From NCBI RefSeq assembly GCF_008923185.1, contig NZ_WBMT01000024.1, forward strand, positions 124,001 through 188,000: a stretch of DNA of 64,000 nt, written 5' to 3'. Shown here piece after piece: positions 42,468-50,785 of this stretch. The position numbers and the translations under genes are program-made. Below the pieces are notes generated by a model. It made no database searches and was not told the DNA's origin. It saw only the letters and a program-made list of their open reading frames with translations. The stretch's first letter is position 1. Each line of letters begins with the position of its first letter. The DNA is from Actinomadura rudentiformis (GTDB lineage: Bacteria > Actinomycetota > Actinomycetes > Streptosporangiales > Streptosporangiaceae).

Positions 42468-43144
42468 TGACAAACGGCGAGTGGACGGCGAAATTGATCA
42501 AGGTGGCAGCAGGCGAGATCAGGCGGCATCGCGACCGCTCTGGGCTCAGCGCCCAGCAGGTAGCCGACGCCTGTTCCGATGACTACGGCTTGTCGATGAA
42601 GCGGAGCGTCATAGCCAACCTTGAGAGCGGCCGGCGGCCGACGCTCAGCTTGATGGAGCTCCTAGTGCTGGCCAGGGTCCTACGCGTCGCCCCCGTCCAA
42701 CTCGTCATCCCGATCGGACACGAGGAGGAGATCGAAGTCCTCCCTGGCACTGTCGTACGTACATGGGACGCGCTCAAGTGGTTCACGGGAGACGCCCCAC
42801 TCATTCGTCGTGATGGCCAGGGCGCCGAACTCCCCCTAGACCCGCGTGACCTTGCTGCTTGGAACAGCGGGTCATCACCTATCCCGCTGTTCCGTGAGCA
42901 CGACAGGTTGCTGCAGGCGCGTCAGGCGGCGCTCACAACTGCCGCGAGTGCGCGCAAGGCCGGGCGAGACGCGGCAGATGACTTCAAAGAAATGCAGATC
43001 CTCCGTGCGGAGACCGAGGAACGGCGCGTACGCGAGATCGAACGCCAGATCCGCGAGGGGCGCGCTTACATGCGCCAACAGGGTCTGTTGCCGCCGGCTC
43101 TACCGGCCGACCTCTCGCATCTGGATGATGAGGCAACGCCATGA
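42467..43144 (+). CDS. XRE-family regulator coupled to the integrase
   Basis: The protein has 225 residues. An N-terminal HTH (EIRRHRDRSGLSAQQVADAC, then MKRSVIANLESGRRPTLS) is followed by a charged helix at 150-205. It lies at the divergent promoter between the long replication operon and the integrase, and overlaps integrase by ATGA. It is placed to act as the element's master repressor. Confidence 0.85.
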   Translation: MTNGEWTAKLIKVAAGEIRRHRDRSGLSAQQVADACSDDYGLSMKRSVIANLESGRRPTLSLMELLVLARVLRVAPVQLVIPIGHEEEIEVLPGTVVRTWDALKWFTGDAPLIRRDGQGAELPLDPRDLAAWNSGSSPIPLFREHDRLLQARQAALTTAASARKAGRDAADDFKEMQILRAETEERRVREIERQIREGRAYMRQQGLLPPALPADLSHLDDEATP

Positions 43145-44703
43145 ACACTGCGCGTCTGCACGCGGTTCCGGAGGAGCCGCCCCGCGTCGTCGGGTACGTC
43201 CGGGTGTCCACGGCCCGCGAAGAAATGATCTCCCCAGAGCTGCAGCGCGCTGCCATCGAGGATTACTGCACACGCCGCGGCTACATCCTGGACGAGGTCA
43301 TCGAGGACCTGGACGCCACAGGCCGGAACTTCACCCGTAAGGGCGTACAGAAGGCGATCGAACGCGTAGAGAACTCCGGCGCCGCGGTGGTCGTGGTGTG
43401 GAAGTTCTCCCGCTTCGGACGTGACCGGAAGGGGTGGGCGATCAACCTCGACCGCGTCGAGTCGGTTGGTGGGCGGCTGGAGTCCGCAACAGAGGACGTG
43501 GACGCGAGCACCTCAACCGGCCGGTTCACACGCGGCATGCTGTCGGAGATCGCCGCATGGGAGTCCGAGCGGATCGGCGACCAGTGGCGGGAAGCCCACG
43601 AACGGCGCGTCAAGATGGGCCTTCCGCACGATGGGCGGGACCGGTTCGGCTACCTGTACCACCGTCGGGCAACGGCGGCTGTGTCGTGCGCGCAGGGTTG
43701 CGCCCTTGGTGAGTGCGAGCCTGGGTACGTCATTGATCCTGAGACGGCGCCGTTCGCAGCCGAGATGTACGAGCGGTACAACGGCGGACAGTCTCACCGC
43801 GCAATCGCGATCTGGCTGAACTCGCAGGGCATCAAGACCACCGTCGACAAGTGGTGGACCGACCGGACCGTCCGCAAGTACCTTGCCACCGGGTTCGCAG
43901 CCGGGAAGATCCGCGTTCACGACCGGGTGTGCAAGTGCAAGTCGCCGCAGACCTGCGAGCGGAACGCCTACCTGCCTGGCGCTCACAAACCGATCATCGA
44001 CGAGAAGGTGTGGGAGTTCTTCCAGCGGAACCGTAACCGGCGGGCGAAGCTCGCCCCGCGGGTGGAGACCCCGGTATACCCGTTGTCCGGCCTGCTGCTG
44101 TGTGGCCGGTGCGACGGCCCCCTGAACTGCCACGGGATCAAGCACCACGGCGTCTATAAGCAGGGCTACATGTACTACTGCGCTCGCTACCACAGGGCCC
44201 GGCTGTGTGAAGGGACGTGGATTGCCCGGCCGCGGCTGGAAAGCCTGATCCTCGACTGGATCGAGGAAGTTGCGGCGGTGGACGTGAACACCAAGGCCGA
44301 ACTGATGACCGCCCGAGCGGCGGCCAGGACGGCGGCGGACGCGGGACGGAAGCGTCTGCTTCGCGAAGGTCAGCAGCTCGCGAAGGCGCTCACACAGCTG
44401 ACGGTCGACCGGGCGAAGGGCCTCGTCCCCGAAGCGGCCTACCGAGAGGCGCGTGACGAGCTCGTCGCCGACCAGGAACGCGTGCAGAACGCGCTCGAGT
44501 CGCTGGCTGATGAGAAGGATCGGCTCGCCGATCCGCCGGTTCGGGTCGCGCGGGATCTTGTGAAGCGGTGGCCCACGCTGCCACCAGCCGTGCGGCGTGA
44601 CCTGCTGTCCAAGCTGGTCAAGCAGGTCACGGTGACATCTCACGGCCAGGGGACAGCGGACGTCGAGCTGTTGACAACCTGGGGGGAGGTAGTAAGCCTT
44701 TAG
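43141..44703 (+). CDS. int: Large serine integrase
   Basis: The protein has 520 residues. The catalytic domain has GYVRVST with Ser23 as nucleophile, then FSRFGRDRKG. A recombinase domain (GQSHRAIAIWLNSQGI) is followed by a zinc ribbon (LLLCGRCDGPLNC...YYCARYH) and a long coiled coil (about 390-470). It ends 12 bp before the right GACGT core, a normal int-attP arrangement. It would use attB inside comM. Confidence 0.96.
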   Translation: MNTARLHAVPEEPPRVVGYVRVSTAREEMISPELQRAAIEDYCTRRGYILDEVIEDLDATGRNFTRKGVQKAIERVENSGAAVVVVWKFSRFGRDRKGWAINLDRVESVGGRLESATEDVDASTSTGRFTRGMLSEIAAWESERIGDQWREAHERRVKMGLPHDGRDRFGYLYHRRATAAVSCAQGCALGECEPGYVIDPETAPFAAEMYERYNGGQSHRAIAIWLNSQGIKTTVDKWWTDRTVRKYLATGFAAGKIRVHDRVCKCKSPQTCERNAYLPGAHKPIIDEKVWEFFQRNRNRRAKLAPRVETPVYPLSGLLLCGRCDGPLNCHGIKHHGVYKQGYMYYCARYHRARLCEGTWIARPRLESLILDWIEEVAAVDVNTKAELMTARAAARTAADAGRKRLLREGQQLAKALTQLTVDRAKGLVPEAAYREARDELVADQERVQNALESLADEKDRLADPPVRVARDLVKRWPTLPPAVRRDLLSKLVKQVTVTSHGQGTADVELLTTWGEVVSL

Positions 44704-44708
44704 GACAC

Positions 44709-46199
44709 TTGACGGACGTGGAGGCCGCCATCACCAGCGGCGTGCCGGGTCTGCACCTGGTGGGCCTGCCCGACGCCGCCCTCAACGAGGCACGCGACCG
44801 CGTACGCGCCGCGATCTTCAACTCGGGTGAGGATTGGCCCAATCGCCACGTCACCGTGAGCCTTTTCCCAGCCAGCCTCCCCAAACGCGGATCGATCTTC
44901 GACCTCTCGATAGCCATAGCTTTGCTGGCAGCCGCCGAAGCCGTCCCGCCCAAAGCCTGCGCGGGCCTGGTGATGATCGGAGAGTTGGGGCTCGACGGGC
45001 GCATCCGGGCCATCCCCGGCGTTCTGCCCGCCGTCGTCGCCGCCGCGAACGCCGGTTACACCTCTGTCGTCGTACCGCAGGCCAACTCCGCCGAAGCCGA
45101 GCTCGTACCGGATCTCAAGGTGATCGCCGCAGCATCGCTGCGCAGTCTCCTGTGCCACCTCCGCGACGAGCCGCCCCCGGTCGAGGAGGACGACGACGCT
45201 CCCCCGCTCCGGCCCGCCCCCGACTCGGCAGACCGGCGTTCCGGGCTGGACCTGAGCGACGTACGAGGCCAGGCCGAGGCCCGCCGGGCCCTCGAGATCA
45301 GCGCTGCGGGCGGCCACCACCTGTTCTTCAGCGGCCCACCCGGCTGCGGCAAGACCATGCTGGCCGAGCGCCTTCCCACCCTCCTGCCCCCGCTCGAACC
45401 CGACGCCGCCCTCGAAGTGACGGCCATCCATTCGGTCGCGGGCACGCTCCCGCCCGGTCAGCCGCTGATCACGCGGTCTCCGTTCTGCGCGCCCCACCAC
45501 ACCGCCACCCGCGCCGCCATGGTCGGCGGCGGCGCGGGCCGCGTCATCCAACCCGGCGCAGCGTCCCTCGCCCATCGCGGGATCCTGTTCCTCGACGAAG
45601 CCCCCGAATACATGGGCGGCGTGCTGGACGCCCTCCGCCAACCCCTCGAAGAGGGCGAGGTAAGGATCGCCCGCTCAGAGGGCACAGCGTGCTTCCCGGC
45701 CCGCTTCACCCTCGTCTTGGCGGCCAACCCATGCCCCTGTGCGGCGGCCAAAGAGGTCGACTGCTCGTGCGCCCCCGCGATCAGGCGCAGATATCTCGCC
45801 CGCATCTCCGGCCCGCTCCTGGACCGCATCGACCTCAAGCTCGAACTCCACCCGGCCACCCGCGCCGAACTCCGCTACGACCTGGAGTTCGCGGAGTCGA
45901 GCGACGTGGTCGCCGAACGCGTCCTGACGGCCCGAGACCGCACCGCGAAACGCCTCGCAGAGACCCCCTGGCGGTCCAACGCGGAGATCCCAGGCCCAGA
46001 GTTACGCCGCCGCTTCACCCCACCCCCGGAGGCAATGCGAGCCGCCGACGACGCCCTGATGCGAGGCACCCTCAGCGCCCGCGGCCTCGACCGCGTCCTC
46101 CGCGTCGCGTGGACCATCGCCGACCTGGCCGGCCGAGACCAACCCAGCGAAGACGACGTAGGCGGCGCCCTGGCCCTATGGACGGGCCGCCGCCCATGA
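44709..46199 (+). CDS. comM: ComM/YifB AAA+ ATPase, 5' end replaced by element sequence
   Basis: From GTG/GAG at 44718 on, this is a ComM-type Mg-chelatase-like ATPase: SGVPGLHLVGLPDAALNEA, Walker A GPPGCGKTM, Walker B ILFLDEAPE, and a Cys set in NPCPCAAAKEVDCSC. The native first 19 residues are on the other side of the element. TTG 44709 could restart translation with Met-Thr then the native Asp-Val (496 residues), and a GGGGGGAGG lies within the integrase end but rather far upstream. Expression may thus depend on the element. ComM-type helicases act in branch migration during transformation. Confidence 0.85.
   Translation: MTDVEAAITSGVPGLHLVGLPDAALNEARDRVRAAIFNSGEDWPNRHVTVSLFPASLPKRGSIFDLSIAIALLAAAEAVPPKACAGLVMIGELGLDGRIRAIPGVLPAVVAAANAGYTSVVVPQANSAEAELVPDLKVIAAASLRSLLCHLRDEPPPVEEDDDAPPLRPAPDSADRRSGLDLSDVRGQAEARRALEISAAGGHHLFFSGPPGCGKTMLAERLPTLLPPLEPDAALEVTAIHSVAGTLPPGQPLITRSPFCAPHHTATRAAMVGGGAGRVIQPGAASLAHRGILFLDEAPEYMGGVLDALRQPLEEGEVRIARSEGTACFPARFTLVLAANPCPCAAAKEVDCSCAPAIRRRYLARISGPLLDRIDLKLELHPATRAELRYDLEFAESSDVVAERVLTARDRTAKRLAETPWRSNAEIPGPELRRRFTPPPEAMRAADDALMRGTLSARGLDRVLRVAWTIADLAGRDQPSEDDVGGALALWTGRRP
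44715..44719. other. attR core (GACGT)
   Basis: The copy of GACGT matching 29761-29765; after it the ComM codons GAGGCCGCCATCACC continue in the same frame as before the element. The reconstructed attB reads ATGGTC-GACGT-GGAGGCC. Confidence 0.85.
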
Positions 46200-46221
46200 C
46201 GCTCAGCCACAAGGAGGCAAT

Positions 46222-47352
46222 GTGAACGACGATCGGCTTGCTCGGGCGACGCTTTGTGCGGTCGCTGAGCCCGGAGACACACAGATGGGTCGGCTGATCG
46301 CCGTCGCCGGCCCTGCCGGGGCGTTAGAGACGATCCGTTCCGGCGAGATACCTCCCGGGCTGGAGGCGGGACGGGTCGGTGATCGGCTGGAGCGGTGGCG
46401 GATCAGACTGTCGGGTGCCGACCCGGAAGCGGATCTGGCCGTCAGCGAACGCATGAACATCCGGCTGGTGTGCCCGGGCGATCCCGAATGGCCGACCACG
46501 CTCGACAATCTCGGTGACGAACGGCCGTACGCTCTCTGGCTGCGCGGTCCCGAAGATCTGCGTTACGGTTGCCTGCGTTCGGTGGCCATCGTCGGTTCCC
46601 GCGCCGCCTCCCCCTACGGGCTCCGCGTCGCGGCTGAACTCGGTGCTGAGCTGGCCGAACGAGGGTGGACGGTCATCTCCGGGGGTGCCATGGGGATCGA
46701 TGCCGCAGCCCACCGCGGCGCCTTGGCCACGGACGGCCCCACACTTGCGGTCTTCGCGAACGGCGTCGACGTGTCCTATCCGGCCGGCAACGACGGCCTG
46801 TTCGCCGAGATGGCCCGCCGGGCACTGCTGGTCAGCGAGATGCCGCCGGGCACGGAGCCGAACCGGCTGCGCTTCCTGATCCGCAACAGGGTGATCGCCG
46901 CTCTCTCCCGGGGCACCGTGGTGGTGGAGGCCGCCCGCCGCAGCGGCGCGCTGGGCACCGCCGCCTGGGCCCGCAAGCTCGGCCGGGTGCTCATGGCGGT
47001 CCCTGGGCCCGTGCACTCCGGATCTTCAGTCGGCTGCCACAGGCTCCTCCGGGACGACCCGCCCGCCACGCTCGTGACGCGGTCTGAGGAAGTGATCGAA
47101 GCGGTCGGTCCGATCGGGGCCCTCGCCCCGGACCCGGGCGTCCCCGTCCTGCCCCGCGACCGTCTGGACGCCACGACCCGGGCGGTCCTGGAGGCCCTGC
47201 CCGCCCGCGGCGCCAAAGGCACGGCCCAGATCGCCGTCAAGGCGGGGCTGGACCTCGCCACCGTCAACGGCAAGCTGGGCTTGCTCGCCGCTGCCGGCTT
47301 CGTCGAACGCGCGCCCGCGGGCTGGCGCCTGACCACCAAGGCCAGAGCATGA
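46222..47352 (+). CDS. dprA: DNA processing protein DprA/Smf
   Basis: The protein has 376 residues. Rossmann signatures are VAIVGSRAASPYG, SGGAMGIDAAAH and FLIRNRVIAALS; a C-terminal winged helix follows (GTAQIAVKAGLDLATVNG). It loads RecA on single-stranded DNA in transformation. AAGGAGG precedes GTG 46222, 22 bp after comM. In this strain its transcription may be affected by the element placed within the operon. Confidence 0.95.
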   Translation: MNDDRLARATLCAVAEPGDTQMGRLIAVAGPAGALETIRSGEIPPGLEAGRVGDRLERWRIRLSGADPEADLAVSERMNIRLVCPGDPEWPTTLDNLGDERPYALWLRGPEDLRYGCLRSVAIVGSRAASPYGLRVAAELGAELAERGWTVISGGAMGIDAAAHRGALATDGPTLAVFANGVDVSYPAGNDGLFAEMARRALLVSEMPPGTEPNRLRFLIRNRVIAALSRGTVVVEAARRSGALGTAAWARKLGRVLMAVPGPVHSGSSVGCHRLLRDDPPATLVTRSEEVIEAVGPIGALAPDPGVPVLPRDRLDATTRAVLEALPARGAKGTAQIAVKAGLDLATVNGKLGLLAAAGFVERAPAGWRLTTKARA

Positions 47353-47371
47353 TCACGCGGCCGCCGGAGGG

Positions 47372-47686
47372 CTACTGGTCGGAGGGGAGTTCGAAGTCGC
47401 TCTTGGCCAGCTCTTCGACGTTGACGTCCTTGAACGTGACGACACGAACATTTTTCACAAACCGTGCAGGGCGGTACATGTCCCAGACCCAGGCGTCCTG
47501 CATGGTCACCTCGAAGAAGACCTCGCCGTTGTCCGTGCTCCGCACCTGGAGGTCCACCGAGTTGGTGAGGTAGAACCTTCGCTCGGTCTCGACCACGTAC
47601 GTGAAGAGGCCCACGACGTCGCGGTACTCGCGATAGAGCTGCAGCTCCATCTCGGTCTCATACTTCTCCAGGTCCTCAGCGGACAT
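47372..47686 (-). CDS. DUF2469 protein
   Basis: The protein has 104 residues (AEDLEKYETEMELQLYREYR; VVETERRFYLTNSVDLQVR), matching a conserved actinobacterial family (Rv2901c-like) of unknown function. It usually lies next to rnhB; here a 3-kb insertion zone separates them. Confidence 0.92.
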   Translation of the reverse strand: MSAEDLEKYETEMELQLYREYRDVVGLFTYVVETERRFYLTNSVDLQVRSTDNGEVFFEVTMQDAWVWDMYRPARFVKNVRVVTFKDVNVEELAKSDFELPSDQ

Positions 47687-48392
47687 CGCAACCCCCCATC
47701 GGATCCGACAAGGCAACCTGACCAGGCACTGCGCCCTCGATCCGGCGAACCAACTCGATCATCATGATCATCCGCTAGTGAACCCGCTTGTTGACATGGC
47801 AGCTAGCTCCTCCTGTAAAGGCTATTGGAGTCCAGCGCAGACCAGTAGGGCAGACCCCAAATCGCCAACCAAGCCTGCACCGTGAACACCACGCCCATCG
47901 TCACACAATGCGCCCTCCACTCCGCGCTTCCACGCGGAGCGAGAGTCTTGGGTTCTCATGATCCCGGTGACACAGACTCCAGCGGCCACAACCACAGCGA
48001 AGCGCGACGATCAAGCGACCAGACGAAACCGTCTCGCAGGCCCCCGGAGTCGGCACCGCCACGACAGACGACAAGGACATCCGCGCCCGGCACTCAACGA
48101 GGTCTGCAGGTCCTCATTCGCATCGCACCGCCGGGCCTGATCCCCGACCCGCACCGAAGATGCGCGCCAAGCCCGCAAGCGCTGGGGAGCGTAGGCCGGC
48201 CGGGCTCACCGCACCAGGCAATGCATGTGGTGCGGGGCCCCACCACCGGAGGCTCAACCCGACCGCGATCTCGGAGCGAACCCAGCGCCCGACTGGCAGC
48301 GCGTCCTCCGAGATCATTGCTGCCGTTCAAACGCCCGCGATCCCCCACCCGCACAAAACCTGTAGCTGACGCATGAAGTTTCCTCCAAATGA
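47687..48392. other. Non-coding or degenerate stretch beside the IS remnant
   Basis: About 700 bp without a convincing gene. TTGACA (47791-47796) and TGTAAA (47814-47819) are spaced by 17 bp and could form a promoter pointing right. An open frame at 47882-48376 is Arg/Pro/Ser-rich and resembles no protein that I know. Probably decayed mobile DNA. Confidence 0.45.
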
Positions 48393-49258
48393 GACCGTGT
48401 CCTACGTGGTGAGTTTGAGGGGGCGTTTGTAGCAGGTGAGGGCAGCGGCGAGCCTGAGAAAGGCCAGGTAGTCGCAGAGGTAGCGTTCGTAGCGGGGTGA
48501 CAGGCGGCGGTACCCGGTCAGCCAGGAGATGGTGTGTTCGATCGCCCAACGGTGCCCGTCCGAGCCGGTTGCCAGGCTCGACACCGATCCGGGCGATGCG
48601 CGGGGTGATGCCCATGCTGGGCAGCCAGCGTCGCAGGTCAGGGCGGTCATAGGCCTTGTCCGCATGGAGCTTGCCGATCAGGCGGGTACCGGCCTTGTTC
48701 AGGGTCGTGTTTCATTTGGGATCCAGCAACCATCGGCTTCAGGCCGTGCAGGTCGTGGACATTGCCAGCCGCGACGCCAACGCCGATGGGCAGCCCGGCG
48801 GCATCGGACAAGATGTGCATCTTGGCGCCGGGTTTGCCGCGGTCGACCGGGCCGGGGCCGGTGTGCCCGCCCCATTTTTCGCCCGCACATGCGCCGAGTC
48901 CACAACGACACGCGACAGGTTCAGCAACCCACGGTCGTCCAGGCGATCCAGCAGCACCTGATGCAACCTGCCCCACACCCCGGCCCGCGACCAGAGCGTA
49001 AAGCGGCGTTGCACGGTGGACTTGGACGCCCCAAAGCACGGCGGCAGATGCCGCCAGGCACACCCGCTGGTCAGCACGTACACATCTCCGCGAACACCGC
49101 CTCGTCGTCGATGTTCGCCGTCCCGCCGCCCTGCGGCCGCACCCGCGGCGCAGGCAGCAATTGCCGCACGATCCCAGACAAACCCTCCGGCACGATCCGA
49201 CCGCACCGGCCATGATCCACACCGCTGTAAACGATCACACACCACGTAGGACGTGGTC
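48393..49258. mobile_element. Decayed IS5-family insertion sequence (866 bp)
   Basis: The ends are related inverted repeats: GACCGTGTCCTACGTGGTG at 48393-48411 and its counterpart at 49240-49258, matching at 17 of 19 positions. Between them is a frameshifted minus-strand transposase. No clear target duplication is seen at the flanks. Confidence 0.8.
48402..49220 (-). pseudogene. Frameshifted IS5-family transposase
   Basis: Pieces in different frames together cover an IS5-type transposase: EGLSGIVRQLLPAPRVRPQG (frame 1), SGCAWRHLPPCFGASKSTVQ and VVVDSAHVRAKNG (frame 2), LSDAAGLPIGVGVAAGNVHD (frame 3), and a C-terminal piece GHRWAIEHTISWLTGYRRLS...YLAFLRLAAAL. At least three frame changes make it inactive. 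Confidence 0.85.
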
Positions 49259-49319
49259 CAATCAGCGCGACGAGCATGTAAGCAATCCCGGTCGACGCCT
49301 GCGAGGAGCGCCGCACTGC

Positions 49320-49428
49320 AAGCCGGTCAATCCTCAAGCCGATCAACCTCAAGCCAGTCAAGCCTCAGCCAGTCAGGCCCCAGACCGGTCAGATCCCAGG
49401 CCGGTCAGGCCTCGGGCTGGTCAGCCTT
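49320..49428. repeat. Seven degenerate 15-16-bp tandem repeats
   Basis: Units of the form AGCCxGTCAxxCCTC follow each other from 49320 and run into the stop region of the next minus-strand gene. Several copies differ by one or two bases, suggesting old slippage. On the minus strand they would lie in the 3' end of the membrane-protein mRNA. Confidence 0.7.
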
Positions 49429-50095
49429 CGACGCCGGTGGCGTGGTGGGAGGAGCCGACGGGTTTTGATTCAGGGGAGCCGCGCTGGCGCAGGAAAATAG
49501 ACAGCGCCACCATGGAGGCGATGGCGAGGAATTCCGATTGCCAGTTCTGCATCGTCCGGTTCCAGAAGTCGGCGCTGGTGACGTAGCTGTGCCAGGAGAT
49601 GGTGTCCTGGCGCTGGGCCAGTTGCTCGGCGTTGTACGCGGCGCGGCCGGCCACCGATTGGGCTAGCCAAGACAGCAAGAACAGAGTGCCCATGGTCAAC
49701 CCGAGGGAGCGGGAGAACAGCGCGCCGCGAAAACCGCCCGCGCGTGCCCATGACGGGGCGTTGGGGCCGGCGTGGCGGCCGACCCTCTGGTCTTTGTCAG
49801 ATTCGGTGCCCTGCTTACCCGGCTCCTTGGATTCTGGTGATCCACGCTGGATCAGCCAGACCGTCACGAAGATGTAGAGGAAGAACTGCAGATACTCCGA
49901 CTGCCAGTTCTCGGTCACGTCCACGGCGAAGTCCGATCCGGTGAGGTAGTCCAGCAGGCTCACCGTGCCGCCGCCCTGCGTGATCTGCTGATTGTTGTAC
50001 TCCGCATGTCCCGACAGCGCCTGCCCCACCAGCGCAAACCCCGTCAGCGCAAGGAAGAACAACGTTAGGGCGTTGTCTCGAAGAAAGTGCCGCAT
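49421..50095 (-). CDS. Duplicated-domain membrane protein (DUF6766-like)
   Basis: The protein has 224 residues and four membrane helices in two homologous halves: each half has a helix, then a stretch ending NWQSE(Y/F)L, a second helix and the tag RQRGSPESK or IQRGSPESK. This internal duplication defines the family that I recall as DUF6766; function unknown. A 27-residue protein and a lipoprotein lie upstream on the same strand. Confidence 0.78.
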   Translation of the reverse strand: MRHFLRDNALTLFFLALTGFALVGQALSGHAEYNNQQITQGGGTVSLLDYLTGSDFAVDVTENWQSEYLQFFLYIFVTVWLIQRGSPESKEPGKQGTESDKDQRVGRHAGPNAPSWARAGGFRGALFSRSLGLTMGTLFLLSWLAQSVAGRAAYNAEQLAQRQDTISWHSYVTSADFWNRTMQNWQSEFLAIASMVALSIFLRQRGSPESKPVGSSHHATGVEG

Positions 50096-50105
50096 CGTCC
50101 CTCCT

Positions 50106-50189
50106 TCAGCGGTGCAGTAGCCCGATGGTGGTGAAATAGGCCAGCCCGAGTAGGACGATCAGCAATGTCAACGTGAAGACGAACCTCAT
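50106..50189 (-). CDS. 27-residue single-helix membrane peptide
   Basis: ATG 50189 opens MRFVFTLTLLIVLLGLAYFT then TIGLLHR and stop. One membrane helix fills most of it. GGAGA is at a good distance. It lies 2 bp after the lipoprotein stop and 10 bp before the duplicated membrane protein gene, so all three are likely one operon. It resembles small actinobacterial DUF6893-type proteins. Confidence 0.6.
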   Translation of the reverse strand: MRFVFTLTLLIVLLGLAYFTTIGLLHR

Positions 50190-50191
50190 GG

Positions 50192-50587
50192 CTAGGTCTC
50201 CACGTCGCAGTCGTAGGGCTGGCGTGGACGTGGCCGACAGCCCGCAGCGGCCACCCGCCAACCCGATCCCCACCGGCTGAAGAACACGGGCTGATCTCCG
50301 ATGTGGAGGCGCGCGTTGTCACCCCACCGTTCAATGTGGTGGATCCGGTCCTGGGGCAGATCGAGCTTGAGGATCTCCTGCGCGCATTGTGCTCCGCCGG
50401 ACTCCAGATTCTTCGCGGCTCGGGGCAGCAACAAAGCGCACGCTCGGACGCCGTCACGCTGCCCGATCGCCTGCGCGAAAGCCGTCGCCTCGGCTCGCAG
50501 GTTCCCCGTACCTGATGACGCACATCCGGTCAGGCACGTTACGCCCAGCAGCGCACCGCTCAACGTCAGCGACACCATGCGCACCAT
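50192..50587 (-). CDS. Small lipoprotein
   Basis: The protein has 131 residues. Signal peptide with lipobox LTGC at Cys22, then a compact domain with several Cys (RACALL, AQCAQEIL, AAGCRP, YDCD) that may form disulfides outside the membrane. First gene of a three-gene membrane cluster. Confidence 0.75.
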   Translation of the reverse strand: MVRMVSLTLSGALLGVTCLTGCASSGTGNLRAEATAFAQAIGQRDGVRACALLLPRAAKNLESGGAQCAQEILKLDLPQDRIHHIERWGDNARLHIGDQPVFFSRWGSGWRVAAAGCRPRPRQPYDCDVET

Positions 50588-50785
50588 GACCCCGCTCTAC
50601 CCACAACGCGGCTGATCAACGCCGTTTCGGGCTCGCGGTCGCAGGCGTGCGGAGATCCCATCTTGATCGGGTTCAAGCGGGCCGTGCGGGTCCGACGGGT
50701 TGATCGGTGGCGGGGCCTTGCTGTGGCGGCTTGGACTGTGGGGCCGGTGCGGCTCAGGGTCTCCGGGACGCGTTTGCGGCGGACT

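Larger units (their letters stand above)
29761..44719. mobile_element. Integrative element of about 15 kb in comM with serine integrase
   Basis: Bounded by GACGT cores inside comM. Contents in order: plus-strand transfer module (29872-34342) ending in a TraB/FtsK translocase, a TGTCACG repeat cluster, a regulator and small genes, a long minus-strand operon (42406 to 36879) with Xis-like protein, P4-type primase/helicase, HNH and TerS-like protein, then a divergent XRE regulator and the integrase next to attR. No capsid, portal, large terminase or relaxase gene is seen. It resembles actinomycete integrative conjugative elements but carries phage-type replication and packaging genes. Confidence 0.92.

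Noticed and set aside
47882..48376. Possible gene in the gap before the IS remnant
   Set aside because: Arg/Pro/Ser-rich without motif and no ribosome site; more likely decayed DNA.
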